From: Dillenia suffruticosa
Taxonomy: Eukaryota > Streptophyta > Magnoliopsida > Dilleniales > Dilleniaceae
DNA length: 64,000 bases
Assembly: GCA_033439265.1 (NCBI GenBank)
Contig: JAVTVX010000031.1
Coordinates: 17,094,001-17,158,000, forward strand
Direction of reading: 5' to 3'
Shown here piece by piece: positions 50,902-61,985 of the stretch (position 1 is the stretch's first letter; each line of letters opens with the position of its first letter). The notes under the pieces were generated by a model. It saw nothing but the letters and a program-made list of their open reading frames with translations. It ran no database searches and had not been told where the DNA came from. Made by a program: the position numbers and the translations under genes.

Positions 50902-53189
50902 ATGAAGAAGCACGAATCGCTACTTCTCCCATCATTTCTCAACATCATACTCCTCTCACTGTTAACCCACTTCACATCATCAACTGAATTCATCTTCAAC
51001 GGATTCAATGATGATGATCTCTTACTCTATGGTAACGCCACAATTGAATCCAAAATCCTCAGACTCACAAACAGAACAAGTTTATCTATTGGGCGTGCTT
51101 TGTACCCCACAAAAATCCCGACGAAATCTCCAGATTCTTCACATGTACTTCGATTCTCAACTTCTTTCATTTTCTCTATGGCTCCTTTTAAAGGTGTTCT
51201 TCCTGGCCACGGATTGGTTTTCATTTTTGTTCCCACAAAGGGTATTAATGGCACAAGCTCTTCTCAGCATTTGGGTCTTTTCAATTTCACAAATGATGGA
51301 GATCCAAATAACCATGTATTTGGGGTGGAATTCGATGTATTTCAGAATCCCGAATTCAACGACATAAATAACAACCATGTTGGAATTGATTTGAATTCTC
51401 TGACATCTGTGGCTTCATACAAGGCCGGTATGTGCTCAAGTCTTTTGACCGTTTTTGTGTTCTTTTATAATTTACTATTGTCCCTTCCTTTCTGATTTTC
51501 TCCCCCACAAATTCACATGACTTTGAATATTTTTGGTGCAAAGCCCACATTAGCTTGTATCATAAAGTTAATATGTATATGTTTTATTCATTATATGAAT
51601 AATGCTATATCTACGTCAATATAAAAACTTTTTCAATTTGCACAGGGTATTGGGTTGTTGACACAAGTGATGAAAAGAAATCATTCAAGGAATTGAAGCT
51701 GAATAATGGCAAAAATTACCAAGTTTGGATTGACTATGCGGATTTCCAAATTAATGTAACCATGGCTTTAGCTGGCAAGCCTAGACCTTTAAAGCCACTT
51801 TTGAGCTATTCTGGGAATTTTTCTAGCGTTTTTGAGGATGAAATGTATGTGGGTTTTACCAGTTCTACCGGAAGACTAGTTGAAAGTCATATAATTTTGG
51901 CTTGGAGTTTTAGTAACTCAAATACATCAATTAGTGAAGCATTGGTTGCCACGGGTTTGCCTTCATTTGTTCTTCCTGCGGATTCAGTTTTCAAATCCAA
52001 AGGATTCATTGCGGGTGTTACAGTGGGAATTTTCTGTAGTGTTAGTGTTTGTGTTGTTATTTCTTGGATATTAGTTCGGAGGAAGAGAAGGAAATTGAGG
52101 GAGAGAGAGGATTTGGAGGAATGGGAATTGGAATTCTGGCCTCACAGAATTAATTATTCAGAGATTGATCGTGCAACAAGGGGATTTTCGGAGAAAAATG
52201 TGATTGGAATTGGAGGGAATGGGAAAGTGTATAAAGGGGTTATGGAAGGAGTTGAGGTTGCTGTGAAGAGGATTTCACAAGAAAATGATGGTGGGGTGAG
52301 GGAATTTTTGGCTGAGATTTCAAGTCTTGGGAGATTGAAGCATAGGAATTTGGTGGGGTTGAGTGGTTGGTGCAAGAGAGAGAAAGGGAGCTTGATTTTG
52401 GTTTACGACTATATGGAGAATGGGAGTTTGGATAAAAGGGTATTTGAATGTGATGAAAGTAATATGTTGGGCTACGAAGATAGAGTAAGAGTACTAAAAG
52501 ATGTGGCAAGTGGGTTGTTGTATTTGCATGAAGGTTGGGAGGCTAGGGTTTTACATAGGGACATTAAGGCTAGCAATGTTTTACTTGATAAAGACATGAA
52601 TGGGAGGTTAGGTGATTTTGGGTTGGCTCGAATGTATAGGCATGAGCAACCGGCTAGCACATCTCGAGTCGTTGGGACGGTAGGTTATTTGGCACCTGAA
52701 TTGTTACAAACTGGGCGGGCCTCTGGACAAACTGATGTGTTTGGTTTTGGAGTACTAATTTTGGAAGTCATGTGTGGGAGGAGGCCTATAGAGGAGGGTA
52801 AGCCTCCTTTAGTAGATTGGGCATGGGAGTTGATGTCCTTGGGGGAATTGGTTAACGCCCTTGATCCTAGATTAAGGGCTCAAGGGATGTTTGATATAGA
52901 GGATACCGAGAGGGTGCTTCAATTGGGCTTGTTGTGCGCGAATCCAGACCCTAATGGAAGACCAACAATGAGAGAGGTGGTGGAAATTTTGGAAGGGCAA
53001 TGGAAGCCATGTGAGGCTGAGAGTGAGGACATGGACACATCTTTACTAAAGAAAATAAATTCCAAGGCAATGTGGTCTAGGCGCAAAAGATGGAGCCGTG
53101 GGTTGCATCCAACATTTGAAGATATTCGACAATCCCTCTCTTCATCAATCTCGCTCACTTCATCCGACACTATCTTGGAAGGCAGATGA
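50902..53189 (+). CDS. L-type lectin-domain receptor kinase, LecRK-VII type
   Basis: Two exons, 50,902-51,427 and 51,646-53,189, joined across a GT-AG intron of 218 bp give 689 residues, the usual length for this subfamily. An in-frame ATG exists at 50,791, but it would add a (Ser-Leu)n run read from the CT tract; the ATG at 50,902 has a good context and starts a signal peptide (about 1-27). The legume-lectin domain covers about 28-270, with 'VEFDVF' (142-147) and 'NDINNNHVGID' (153-163) for metal and sugar binding. One membrane span is at about 295-319. The cytosolic Ser/Thr kinase has its glycine loop at 363-370, Lys383, Glu399, HRD 479-481, DFG 499-501 and APE 525-527, so it should be active. 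The end 'ILEGR' and the wording around 'SIGRALYPTKIPTKSP' match my recollection of Arabidopsis LecRK-VII.1. It should act at the plasma membrane as a receptor; the ligand is unknown. The intron within the lectin domain is unusual, as most of this family lack introns. Confidence 0.93.
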
Positions 53190-53382
53190 AAACCACACCG
53201 ATTTTGAGGAGTCAAGATTTGAAATATACTTGTTAGATATGATTGCGGATGCTATATAGAAAGTCACAATTCATTTAATTGATGCTTGAATGTATAGTTG
53301 CACAAAGGATTGGAGATTCTTTTTTGTAAGTATAGAGAGATCGAGGCACTTGTGCTCTTGTATATTTGTAAACATTCCTAGC

Positions 53383-53388
53383 AATAAA
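53383..53388 (+). terminator. Poly(A) signal of the LecRK gene
   Basis: AATAAA about 195 bp after the stop codon, preceded by T/TG-rich sequence ('cttgtgctcttgtatatttg'). A usual plant 3' end layout. Confidence 0.5.
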
Positions 53389-54062
53389 TGAGTGAGAAAA
53401 TGTAAAGTGAAATGCAAAATTACATTGATGGTTTTGCTTAATAGGTTGGTAAGTCAATTTGTGGTTTTCCCGTCTAAAGTAAGTTTATCAATCACAATTC
53501 AAGTAAAAGAGAAATGTAACTATAATTATGATTATTAATAAGTTTTTGTAAAATAACTTCAATGAAAAGAGAAAAGAAGACGTTAAGAGATCCTCTTGAC
53601 CCAACCCTAAACACTTCAAGATCCGTTTTCAAACCTGTTCCCATTTTGAGTGAAAAGATGGATAAATAAAAACATTTCATTCCATTGATCAAAAGTATTC
53701 GTAATGACCGAAGGGATCAAAGATCAAGAAGTAAGGTATTTATATCAAGTATTTATCTAAAAAATATTAATTTAATTGATTAATTTGTATTTTGTTTTTC
53801 TAATATTTATAATATTTTTTAATTAAAATAAAAGATTTTTAATTAGAAAAAGGAAATTTTCTAGTAAAATCCAATTTATTTATAGAAAGGATTTAAAAAT
53901 TATTATCACCTTAACATATTAGTATTAAAATTCTATGAAATTAGGCCCTTATTGGTGTATGATTTTGGAATAAAAAATCAAAAAGTACGGATGATTTAGT
54001 AATAGAATAGTATCCGGTCACGATAGAATAGTACCTGACACGGTACAAACCCGGATTTGATT

Positions 54063-54106
54063 AGGTGGCATAGCTCGGTTAGGAGATCGACCGTAGGTCT
54101 GAAACT
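54063..54106 (+). repeat. tRNA-like sequence (possible SINE head)
   Basis: 'tggcatagctcgg' fits the A-box pattern TRGYNNARNNG, and 'ggtctgaaact' about 30 bp on is a weak B box. It does not fold into a full tRNA by eye. It is absent from copy A. Confidence 0.3.
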
Positions 54107-54773
54107 TGTGCGTTGGATCTATGCTCACCGCATGTTTGCCAACCTTTTTCTATCCCCCTGTTCACTGGGCTTAATTTCGGGCTCAGAGCACCACGAAACA
54201 CAAATCACTCCCAAAACAATCATAGGTCATAAAAGCTGGTCCAATGTATATCTCATCCTAAACACATCATGTCATGCCTTCACAACACATCATAGGTCAT
54301 AAAAATCATAGGTCATAAAAGCTAATCCAACGTATATCTCATCCTAAACCAAGTGTCCTAGCAATCTCTTTCATTTTTTTTTAATGGTAATAAAAAGAGA
54401 CCGGCAATCTTTTTCACTTTATTTTCATTATTGATATTAAGATATTATCGAATTAATTTAATTCAAATAATAAAATTTTATTTTAAAAATTAACTCTTTT
54501 ATATCATTTTTCCCGCTTAATCTTTTTTTCTTTGTTTGGAGGCCGCAACACCAACAACAAAATACTGCCGGCTCAATAAAGCACCAACCATTTCACCAAA
54601 ATAAATAAATAAATAAATAAAGCACCAACCCAAAAGAACCTAATACCCACCCAAAGGCAAGGCCCAACAAGACCAAACAAAACAGAACGAGCATAAACAG
54701 GACAACAGAAAGGCAATAAAAAACAAATACTTATCGACGTAAATATGATAGACACATTCATTTTTTAGTCAGA

Positions 54774-54925
54774 TCAAGAATTCAATTCTTTATAGGTATA
54801 GAAAAAATAATATTAGGAGACTCGTCCTCACAAAATGAAATCTACAATAATCAATTCAGATGAATCGAGACGAAATTTTAAATATTTAGTGATAACCAAA
54901 TTATCGTAAAAAAAAAAAAGGAAAG
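54774..54925 (+). repeat. SINE-like copy
   Basis: Shares the family layout: 'gaattcaattctttataggt', 'aggagact', 'aattcagatgaatcgag', then an A-tail of 11-12 A at 54,910. The 5' part is not recognisable. Confidence 0.5.
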
Positions 54926-55211
54926 GCATTAAAAAAAATGCTATTTCTTTCCCAAGTTAATAAGAGAATTCCATCAAGAGTTTAGCGTAAACTTATAAAA
55001 CATGTGTACTTAAAAGAACCTTTTTACATCCCCAAAAGGGATAAATTAGTTGTCACAATCTTTCTCTCATGATCTCAGTTTCAAATATCTAATAAAAAAT
55101 ATTTTTTCACAAAATAATCATTTTTTTATATACAAAGATATCTAATTAAACGGAATTAAATGGAAAAAGAAAAAATAAAAGTGGGAAGGCTCTACTGATG
55201 TAGGGATTTAT

Positions 55212-56104
55212 GAGATAATCACTGCCATAATTATCTAAAGCAAGTTTGAATTGGTGTTTATCTAGTCTTCCTTGGTTGACAAGCTGCTAGGTTTTTCTTA
55301 CTATATAGTACCGAGACAAGAGACATCTCACGTCGTAGGAACAAGAAGGGTCTCGTGGGCAATAATGATGTGTGTGACGCAGCAAATGGGTGGCCAATCT
55401 CTTGGCAGATAAGCAAAGCACTTGGAGATATCTCCTTCAAGGTGGAGTTTGTTGGCTTCTATCATTTTACATAAACTCATGTCTTGGTCACAAAATCAGG
55501 CTTCTGATACATCAAGACAGAGGAAACTAAACCAACCTAATTCTCACATGAATATGCCCTCTTTATGCCCTTATTCCTTCTAATTTTATTGCGCTGCATG
55601 ATTGACTGCCAAGGAAGTACATGTAATTCAACTTTCCAAATGAGAGGTAGACTATTTTTACGGTATTATATGGCAGTTTATTCATTAAAAAAGTTAAAAT
55701 ATTTTTAATTTAAATAATGTTAAATTTATTAAAATATTTATAAGCTTATATAATTAAATTAAATTAAAGCATACTGCACGAGTCAATCATGCAATGTAAC
55801 TGGTTTGAAGGAATAAGCGCATCACGTGGATATATTTTTTTTATAAATTATTGGTATTCGATAATTATATTAATTTTGATTAAATTCGATTTGAATTGAA
55901 TTGAATTTTTAAGAAATAAAACTCTTCCAACACCTATTTTATTCATACATAAGATTTGAATTCAAAATCATAATTGATATCAGTATTTAGTTATTGAACC
56001 AATTAAAGATCAATAATGAGGGCATATTCTCGTGAGAATTGTTAGTGGAGTTAAATAAATTGAATATGAATTTAATTTTATATTTTATTTATTATTGCGT
56101 CAAA
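55212..56104. repeat. Duplicated block, copy 2
   Basis: Partner of 41,368-42,170 in the same orientation. It is interrupted at 55,818-56,015 by a minus-strand SINE; the uninterrupted site reads 'ggaataagatgagggcat' near 41,957-41,974. The short open frames in the two copies are not conserved, so there is no support for coding. Confidence 0.75.
55830..56015 (-). repeat. SINE-like copy inserted in the duplicated block
   Basis: On the minus strand: 'aattggttcaataactaaat' (A-box-like head), 'gaattcaaatcttatgtatg', 'ggtgttggaagagttttat', 'ttcaaatcgaattt', then an A-rich tail. The other copy of the host block lacks it, which proves insertion. Confidence 0.65.
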
Positions 56105-57290
56105 TGAAAAAAAAAGATTTATTTCCGGGGACAATACCTCAATCTCTAGCTAATTGAAGAATTGAATCAAACTAAATTCTCAAACTCGTTATGATTTAAA
56201 TTCAGATCAAATCGAATTATTTTATAAATAAATTAAATTTGAATATGTTTTAATTCAGTTTGATTTAACTAGTTTCATGAATTTGATAAATTGTGAATTA
56301 AAAAAAAAAAAAAAAGGCAATGGCAAGACGCCGCGTTTCCACAACATTCGGTGATCCGGTGAATAAACTTAAATTGTTGTCAACTTGTACGAGGCCAATC
56401 ATACGTTGTTTCGCGACACAAAATGTGGGTCCCAGATCCTACCTGATTGTAATGACCAACCGTGATCAACCGGCCAGGAAACACCAAGGATCGTATCAAA
56501 TCAAAATCATCCAACAGGGTTCACTGACAAGGGATTGTACATTGACGTGAACCTGAAAATTTGGATGTAACATAAAGGCATAAAATATGGTATCGTATTT
56601 ATCCGAATATTTTCTAGTATATCCGGATAATTGAACAGGATTCAATTATTAGATGGAGACTGACGTGGATCCTCGCAGTCTCATCCCCAAAATGTCCAGA
56701 AAAACAAATTACCCCTCACGATCTGTTTGCCTGTCCTGACTCGCCATCCAGATCGTTGTCGTGTTCTAATCATGTTTAATATGCCTAAAATCATGTAAAA
56801 CTGGGTAATATTTGGTTTTAAAAAAATCAAAAATCATATAGAAAATCATATAGAATAAAAATGAAAGTTTAGAAATAAAATTTCAAATAAAAATATGAAT
56901 TTTGTAAATTTCATATCAAGATCTCTGAATCCGAATCTGATTCTGAAACCAAACACCTCCAAGTTTTTTCGATTAAAAATGTTTGTTGGGCAGAGATTTA
57001 AAATCATTTAAACATGTGTTTTTTAAGAAATAATACTAGTTAGAAACTAAATAAATAAAAAATTTTGTCATAGATTATATGAATATATTTTAAAAATATT
57101 TTTATTTGATTAATATGGTTGTACTCCTTTTACCTTAAACTCTGTTACTTTTTTAAAAAAATAATAATGATTTTCTCCATGATTAGAAATAGTGTTTTCC
57201 CCTTTTACCGATAAGGATACCAACTTATGATATATTCTGTATTATGCCTCTGGATGACACCGTCTTGAGTCAACCTCTTAGTAAACTGAC
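56105..57290. other. Upstream region of the DUF506 gene
   Basis: Contains an A15 run (56,299-56,314) followed by a GC-richer patch (56,320-56,770). Two ACGT-core sites, 'ttgacgtgaac' (about 56,541) and 'ctgacgtggatcc' (about 56,663), look like bZIP-type binding sites. The 76-residue open frame at 56,320 has no recognisable domain and is not accepted. From 56,790 the sequence is plain AT-rich. Confidence 0.4.
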
Positions 57291-57292
57291 AT

Positions 57293-57300
57293 TATAAAAA
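57293..57300 (+). promoter_or_regulatory. TATA box of the DUF506 gene
   Basis: 'tataaaaa', 64-71 bases before the start codon, which leaves a short 5' leader of about 40 bp starting near 57,325. Confidence 0.6.
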
Positions 57301-57363
57301 CCCAATATTGAATTTCCATTCTAGTGCCACATGTGCTCCTCTGCTCTCCATAGACCCACCACC

Positions 57364-58604
57364 ATGGCTGCTTCAACGGTCAAAACTCCGGCAACTCTCC
57401 GATTCTTAAGACAAAACAGCGACGAAATCGTGTTTTCCGACGATGATCAATCGGTGAGTCTCTCCGATATGGTCCTCGGGTTCTTCGAGGACAAAACAGA
57501 GGTTGGCTTCTCTCAAACATCTAGTGAGTCCCTGGGGAATGAAGATTTAGATGTCGGAGATGAAGATGCAGAGCAATCTGAAAATGTTGAAGAGAGAAAA
57601 GCTTTCTGGGAGTCACAACATCAGCTTCTTCAGGTTCTTTTCTTTACTACATTTCATAATTCTCCGATTTCTAAAATTTAAAATTAATTTAGTAATTTAT
57701 TTTCTTGAATTATTTCATCATGAGTAAAGTGATAGATAAATGGTACAATATTTATTTATTGATTTTTTTTTTAACAGGGCACATTGTACAGGAGCAGTTC
57801 ATTGGAGACAAAGATCCGAAATGCAACCAAGGAAGCACTGAAGGACATGAAAATGAGAGGCAATTTCTGCCAATGTCAAAGACCGGTGGGCGACGGCTGC
57901 CGGAATTGCCTCATGGGAGAAATCTCCGGCCATTTAAGAAACGCAGGATACAACTGTTCCATTTGCAAGACAAAGTGGAAAAGTTCACCATATATTCCGT
58001 CAGGTATGTTTAAAATTAAGATTATTTCCTCATACATTTTGATTATTACTATGAAAAAATACTAGAATAATTTTTTTATTAATTTGAGGACGCGGCGACA
58101 TGACCTGCTTTTATTAAAAAAAAATAATAATAATTTCCATTAATTTATAAGTCCTTGGCATGATATGCAGGGGAACACACATTTTTGGATGTAATAGACA
58201 ACTCGGATCCTAAAAGGGGGGAAATAAGGATCATCATAGAGCTAAATTTCGGGGCAGAGTTTGAGATGGCAAGGGCAAGCCAAGAATACAAGGAGCTCAT
58301 TAGCAGACTCCCAGAAGTATACGTAGGAAGAGTCGAAAGACTAAGTAGTTTAATCAAAATCTTATGTTCAGCGGCCAAAAAGTGCATGAAGGAGAACAAA
58401 ATGCACCGGGGTCCATGGAGGAAGCAAAAGTATATGCAAGCCAAGTGGCTTGGGGCCAGTCAAAGAACGGCGCCTACGTCAGTAGCACGCCTTAGCGAGG
58501 ATTCTGGCCGGCTGCCAAAGCCCAAGGCGTCCAAGTTAACCATGGACTTGCTAGAGAAGGTGCCTGTTAAGAGTATGGTTCGGAGTGCAGTTGAGGTTGT
58601 GTAA
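57364..58604 (+). CDS. DUF506 family protein (PDDEXK-like, function unknown)
   Basis: Three exons, 57,364-57,633, 57,778-58,003 and 58,171-58,604, with GT-AG introns of 144 and 167 bp, give 309 residues. The ATG sits in 'accaccATGgct', a strong plant context; an in-frame ATG at 57,331 is less likely. An acidic, low-complexity N-terminal part (1-80) precedes the conserved region, which has cysteine pairs 121/123, 131/134 and 150/153 ('CQCQRP', 'NCLMGEI', 'CSICKTKW'). Then come 'SGEHTFLDVID' (165-175), 'RIIIELNFGAEFEMAR' (185-200) and the C-terminal signature 'PWRKQKYMQAKWL' (247-259). These are the hallmarks of the plant DUF506/PDDEXK-like family (PF04720), usually about 250-400 residues. The fold is related to nucleases, but activity is not established; known members are stress- or nutrient-responsive. 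The gene looks intact. Confidence 0.9.
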
Positions 58605-58894
58605 ATAGAAAAGGAAATGGAATGCTTGGAAGGTCTTGTGTCATGGTATGCCAATGGTGGAAAAATTTTGGTGTGCTTGTTTTGTTTGGATTGGATATTT
58701 AACCCTGGTTGAGTATACATAGAGTGACCTAGTAAATTTTTCTTACTACTATTTGTTTACCCCTTATTGCATTATTTTTGGCCTATTGATAGACTACTTT
58801 GAAAACTATATAAGCTTTTTAATTCGAGGTGAGTCCACAAATAGGGGCAAAGGAAGTATACATGTATACACACATATATTTATACAATTCCGAA

Positions 58895-58975
58895 CGATGA
58901 CACTCAGATCAGATTAGTCGAAATATAATTCTGAATACCAGTTGATTATAAAATAAATAAAAAATGCTCCCACCA
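58895..58975 (+). repeat. SINE-like 3' fragment
   Basis: 'cagatcagattagtcgaa', 'ataattctgaatacca', then an A-rich tail, matching the 3' part of the family seen at 55,830 (minus). Confidence 0.45.
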
Positions 58976-60394
58976 AAATTATAAATCACGTCCCATTAAA
59001 TTCTAATCTCAAATAATTCATAAACCAAAAGAATTAAATCTATCACGACAATTATTATTAACAAAAAATCAAAATTTTAGATTGATTAAAATATGTTTTA
59101 AATAATAAAATTTAAAATATATTAAGATAAACTACTGCTACAACAACAAAAGTATTTATCTCATTAAATGGAGTCAACTAATAAATTTTTATCTTAATTG
59201 TATATTGGTTGGCTATTAACCATTTTTCTTTATCCGAGTTTATGACCGTTCATGGTGGAATTTATATTACGACAAATTATCATATAAAATTTAATTAATT
59301 TAATTAATTTAATTAATTTAATTATGCACTAACTCGGCTGATATGAATGTATGGGCACCTCCTCTGGTCGCTGATCAACTCGATTGCGGTTCCACATGAT
59401 ATTCATTTTGCTAATTAGTGCCATTGGGCGATGGTGTGGGCCTCCTTGTCTTACCAAAGCTTTCTTTTTTTCTTCTTCTGAACAGTAGGAAGAAAAAGGC
59501 GGACAAGGAATTTAGTGAACGAGGACGGATCAGCGGAGAAATTGGCATTGTATTCTAGTTGAGGTTTGGTCCATTTTGTCGGCTTCTGAGAATTGAAATT
59601 TCTTAATATATAAAATTAAGGTTGGTAGAACCCTTTTTTGGTGGCTAAGATAAGCATGAATTAGTAAGAAGAGAAAAGTATAATATACCGATGAAAGCGT
59701 CAGGAGATTTAAAAGAAAAATAAATAAATAAATAAATGTAATCTTAAATTTCAGTAGGAAAAGACTAGTTTATTGTCCCATGTGGTCTTCTCCCCTCGAA
59801 AGGGAAAGACGAAATTGAAATTGGAATGCAGTTGCATGGGCCGCCAAATTGTGAGGCTTTTCTTCTAGTCTGGTTGGCTGACCATCGGAGGGCCTGCCTT
59901 GGCCTGTGGTTTGGGCTCAACTTTGATTTTTTTTTATAGGGATTTGAATATAAAATTATCAGATTGGGAAAGAAAATTTATACCACTGATCTGTTTTCTT
60001 AGGAACGTGCTCCACTTTGATGGGGACAAAGCAAGTTGAAAATGATTCCCAAAGGAAGAGCTTGGTCACAATCCTTATTCCCTAATTTGATAATCCTAAA
60101 TTAAAAAAAAAAGAAATTAAAATTGTGTTCTCCAAAGATTACTTTCCATCGTTAAAAACCTCAAAAGGAAATTAAAAAGTGCACGGTGCCCATTTTTTTT
60201 TTCTTTTAGTGAAGGGTTTGGAGAGAGAGAGAGAGAGCGAGAGAGAGAGGGAGGGAGGGAGGGAGAATGTTGTGAGCGTAAATTCTTTTAGTGTATAAAG
60301 TAAATACCTTCAATTTAGTCGATTCATTTTGTGGTAGAATAATGCGCATCTTCCCATGAAAAGAGCTAAGAGGAATTTGGTATAGATAAGTGAT

Positions 60395-60560
60395 ATCTAA
60401 TAATAATATTCAAATCTGACTAAATTCGATTTGAATTAAATTTGAATTTTAAAAGATAAAACTCTCTTGACATTTATTTTCTCTATACATAAAAATCAAA
60501 ATCAAAATTTTAGTTAAGAATTCTAATATCTGATCACTGAACCAATTAGATATTGATAAT
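60395..60560 (-). repeat. SINE-like copy
   Basis: Minus strand: 'ctaattggttcagtgatcag', 'atgtatagagaaaataaatg', 'aagagagttttatc', 'ttcaaatcgaatttagtcag'. Same family as 55,830. Confidence 0.6.
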
Positions 60561-60584
60561 TACTTTCATACTTGTATGTAGAGA

Positions 60585-61350
60585 TTGCATAATGTAGGTC
60601 GAAGATGTATATATTATATTGGATAATATTAGATTTGAGCTATATTATAGTGAAAACTTAACTGAATTATAGAGTCAAATTTTCCTTTTTTGGATGGTGT
60701 TAATTAAACTCAATAAAGTTTTCCACAACAATGAACCTGAAAATGAAAAGAGCCCAAAGAAATTATATACTTTTTTTTGTACTATAACTAATTTAGTTCA
60801 AAATTTACGATAACTTATTTAAAAAGTCTACTCTCCCAGTATAATCTGTTCATGTTCAATTTACGAGTCGAATTTATGACCTTAATTAAACGATATAATA
60901 TCATATCTTACCAATCAATTGACTGTTGGTGACTAGAGAAATCATATATACTTCAGTTTGCATGATATAGATTGAACATATGTATTTCGTGTTAGGTGAT
61001 ATTAGATTTGGACGATATTAAAGTAAAAATTAAACTCACCTACGGAGTAAGTTTTTCAATTTTTTTATTCTAGACTAAAAAGGGTAAACTTCCGAATACT
61101 TCTATGGGTTGGCCACATAGGCCACACAGTACAACCATGAAGTCAAGTTTTCTATTTTCGGATGTTTTCGATTAAATTTAATAAATTTTTCTTGGATGGT
61201 ATACCAAAAATAGGAATGGAAATTTTTTTCTCAAAATTTCTATTTTTTGGATGTTTTCTATTTGAGGGTGTGTATTTTGTGTGGGATAGTATTAAATTTG
61301 AGCTATACTAAGGTAAAACTTAAATTCTATTACGAGTCAACTTTCCATTT
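60585..61350. repeat. Three spaced copies of a ~100-bp sequence
   Basis: A sequence of the form 'gatattagatttgagctata', followed by 'aaacttaa' and 'gagtcaa.ttttcc', occurs near 60,630, 60,995 and 61,290. A companion piece, 'ttcggatg.tttt.gattaaa', lies near 60,690, 61,157 and 61,245. Probably a degenerate tandem duplication of about 300-380 bp. Confidence 0.55.
60845..60945 (-). repeat. SINE-like head fragment
   Basis: Minus strand: 'caattgattggtaagatatg' (A-box-like), then 'aaggtcataaattcgactcg'. A tRNA-derived layout, truncated. Confidence 0.4.
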
Positions 61351-61449
61351 GTCCCATGTCGACCTGAGGCTATTAGGAGTTAAAATTATGGATTCAATTT
61401 AAAATATAGTTGATTTACTCATAATGCTTTCATGGAGCACGATACCAAA

Positions 61450-61590
61450 TGTTAATCGGCGTAGTGGGAAGCGCTCTGCGTCCCAAACGCTCGGGTTTAA
61501 ACCTTCTTGAGAACGGAAAATATTATTTTGGGAGATCTCTCTCTTTATAGGATGCTTAACAATCAGGCTAATTTGAATTAATTAGAATGA
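61450..61590 (+). repeat. tRNA-derived SINE-like copy, second family
   Basis: 'ggcgtagtgggaagcgctct' (A box) and 'ctcgggtttaaacc' (B box) are correctly spaced (about 35 bp) for a tRNA-derived polymerase III promoter. No complete tRNA structure follows, so a SINE head is more likely than a tRNA gene. Confidence 0.5.
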
Positions 61591-61804
61591 AATTTTGGGA
61601 GGTTAGGGACAGAAAAAAATATTTGTATATATATATATATATATATATGGAGCACGATTTGGAGACGGGACTGTAATTACATGCAAATGGCCTTGCACAA
61701 TGGATCTCTATTGGGCCTACTAGATATATGTTGGCCCCTACACAAAAGTCAATTTAAGCCCATCTCAAGAACTTTCCTTCTAAGGTCCAATAAAGATTTT
61801 TTTT

Positions 61805-61985
61805 TAATAATCTTCTGATATCTGAAATTATATTATGATTAATTCAATTTGAATATTATTGGATCTAATTTAGTGAAAAACTCTCTTAACATAATCTTTT
61901 CTATTCACAAGTTTCGAATTCAAAATTTAGTTAAAAAATTTAACACCTTTACCCGATAGAACGACTGTCCATTAGTAAGATCCAA
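61805..61985 (-). repeat. SINE-like copy
   Basis: Minus strand: 'cttactaatggacagtcg', 'aattttgaattcgaaac', 'gttaagagagtttttcac', 'ttcaaattgaatt'. Same family as 55,830 and 60,395. Confidence 0.55.

Larger units (their letters stand above)
40744..54180. repeat. Segmental duplication copy B (contains the LecRK gene)
   Basis: The expanded partner of copy A. It contains the shared flanks plus, relative to copy A: about 1.2 kb at 41,060-42,230, the LTR element at 42,578-46,818, SINE-bearing sequence at about 48,110-48,465, the TIR element at 48,570-49,312, about 1.3 kb at 49,330-50,650, the kinase gene region (50,810-53,790) and about 0.3 kb at 53,870-54,165. The order and orientation of shared parts are unchanged. 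Confidence 0.8.
53410..55211. other. Intergenic sequence downstream of LecRK
   Basis: 53,800-53,870 and 54,165-54,180 match copy A. At 54,219-54,350 a piece reading 'cataggtcataaaa' then 'tatatctcatcctaaac' is duplicated. 54,601-54,620 is an (aaat)n run. The rest is AT-rich and shows no gene. Confidence 0.5.

Noticed and set aside
56320-56550. 76-residue open frame after an A15 run
   Set aside because: No domain, no splice or promoter context; it lies in the upstream region of the DUF506 gene.
61455-61505. Functional tRNA gene
   Set aside because: A and B box-like sequences are present, but the arms do not pair into a cloverleaf by eye; a SINE head is more likely.
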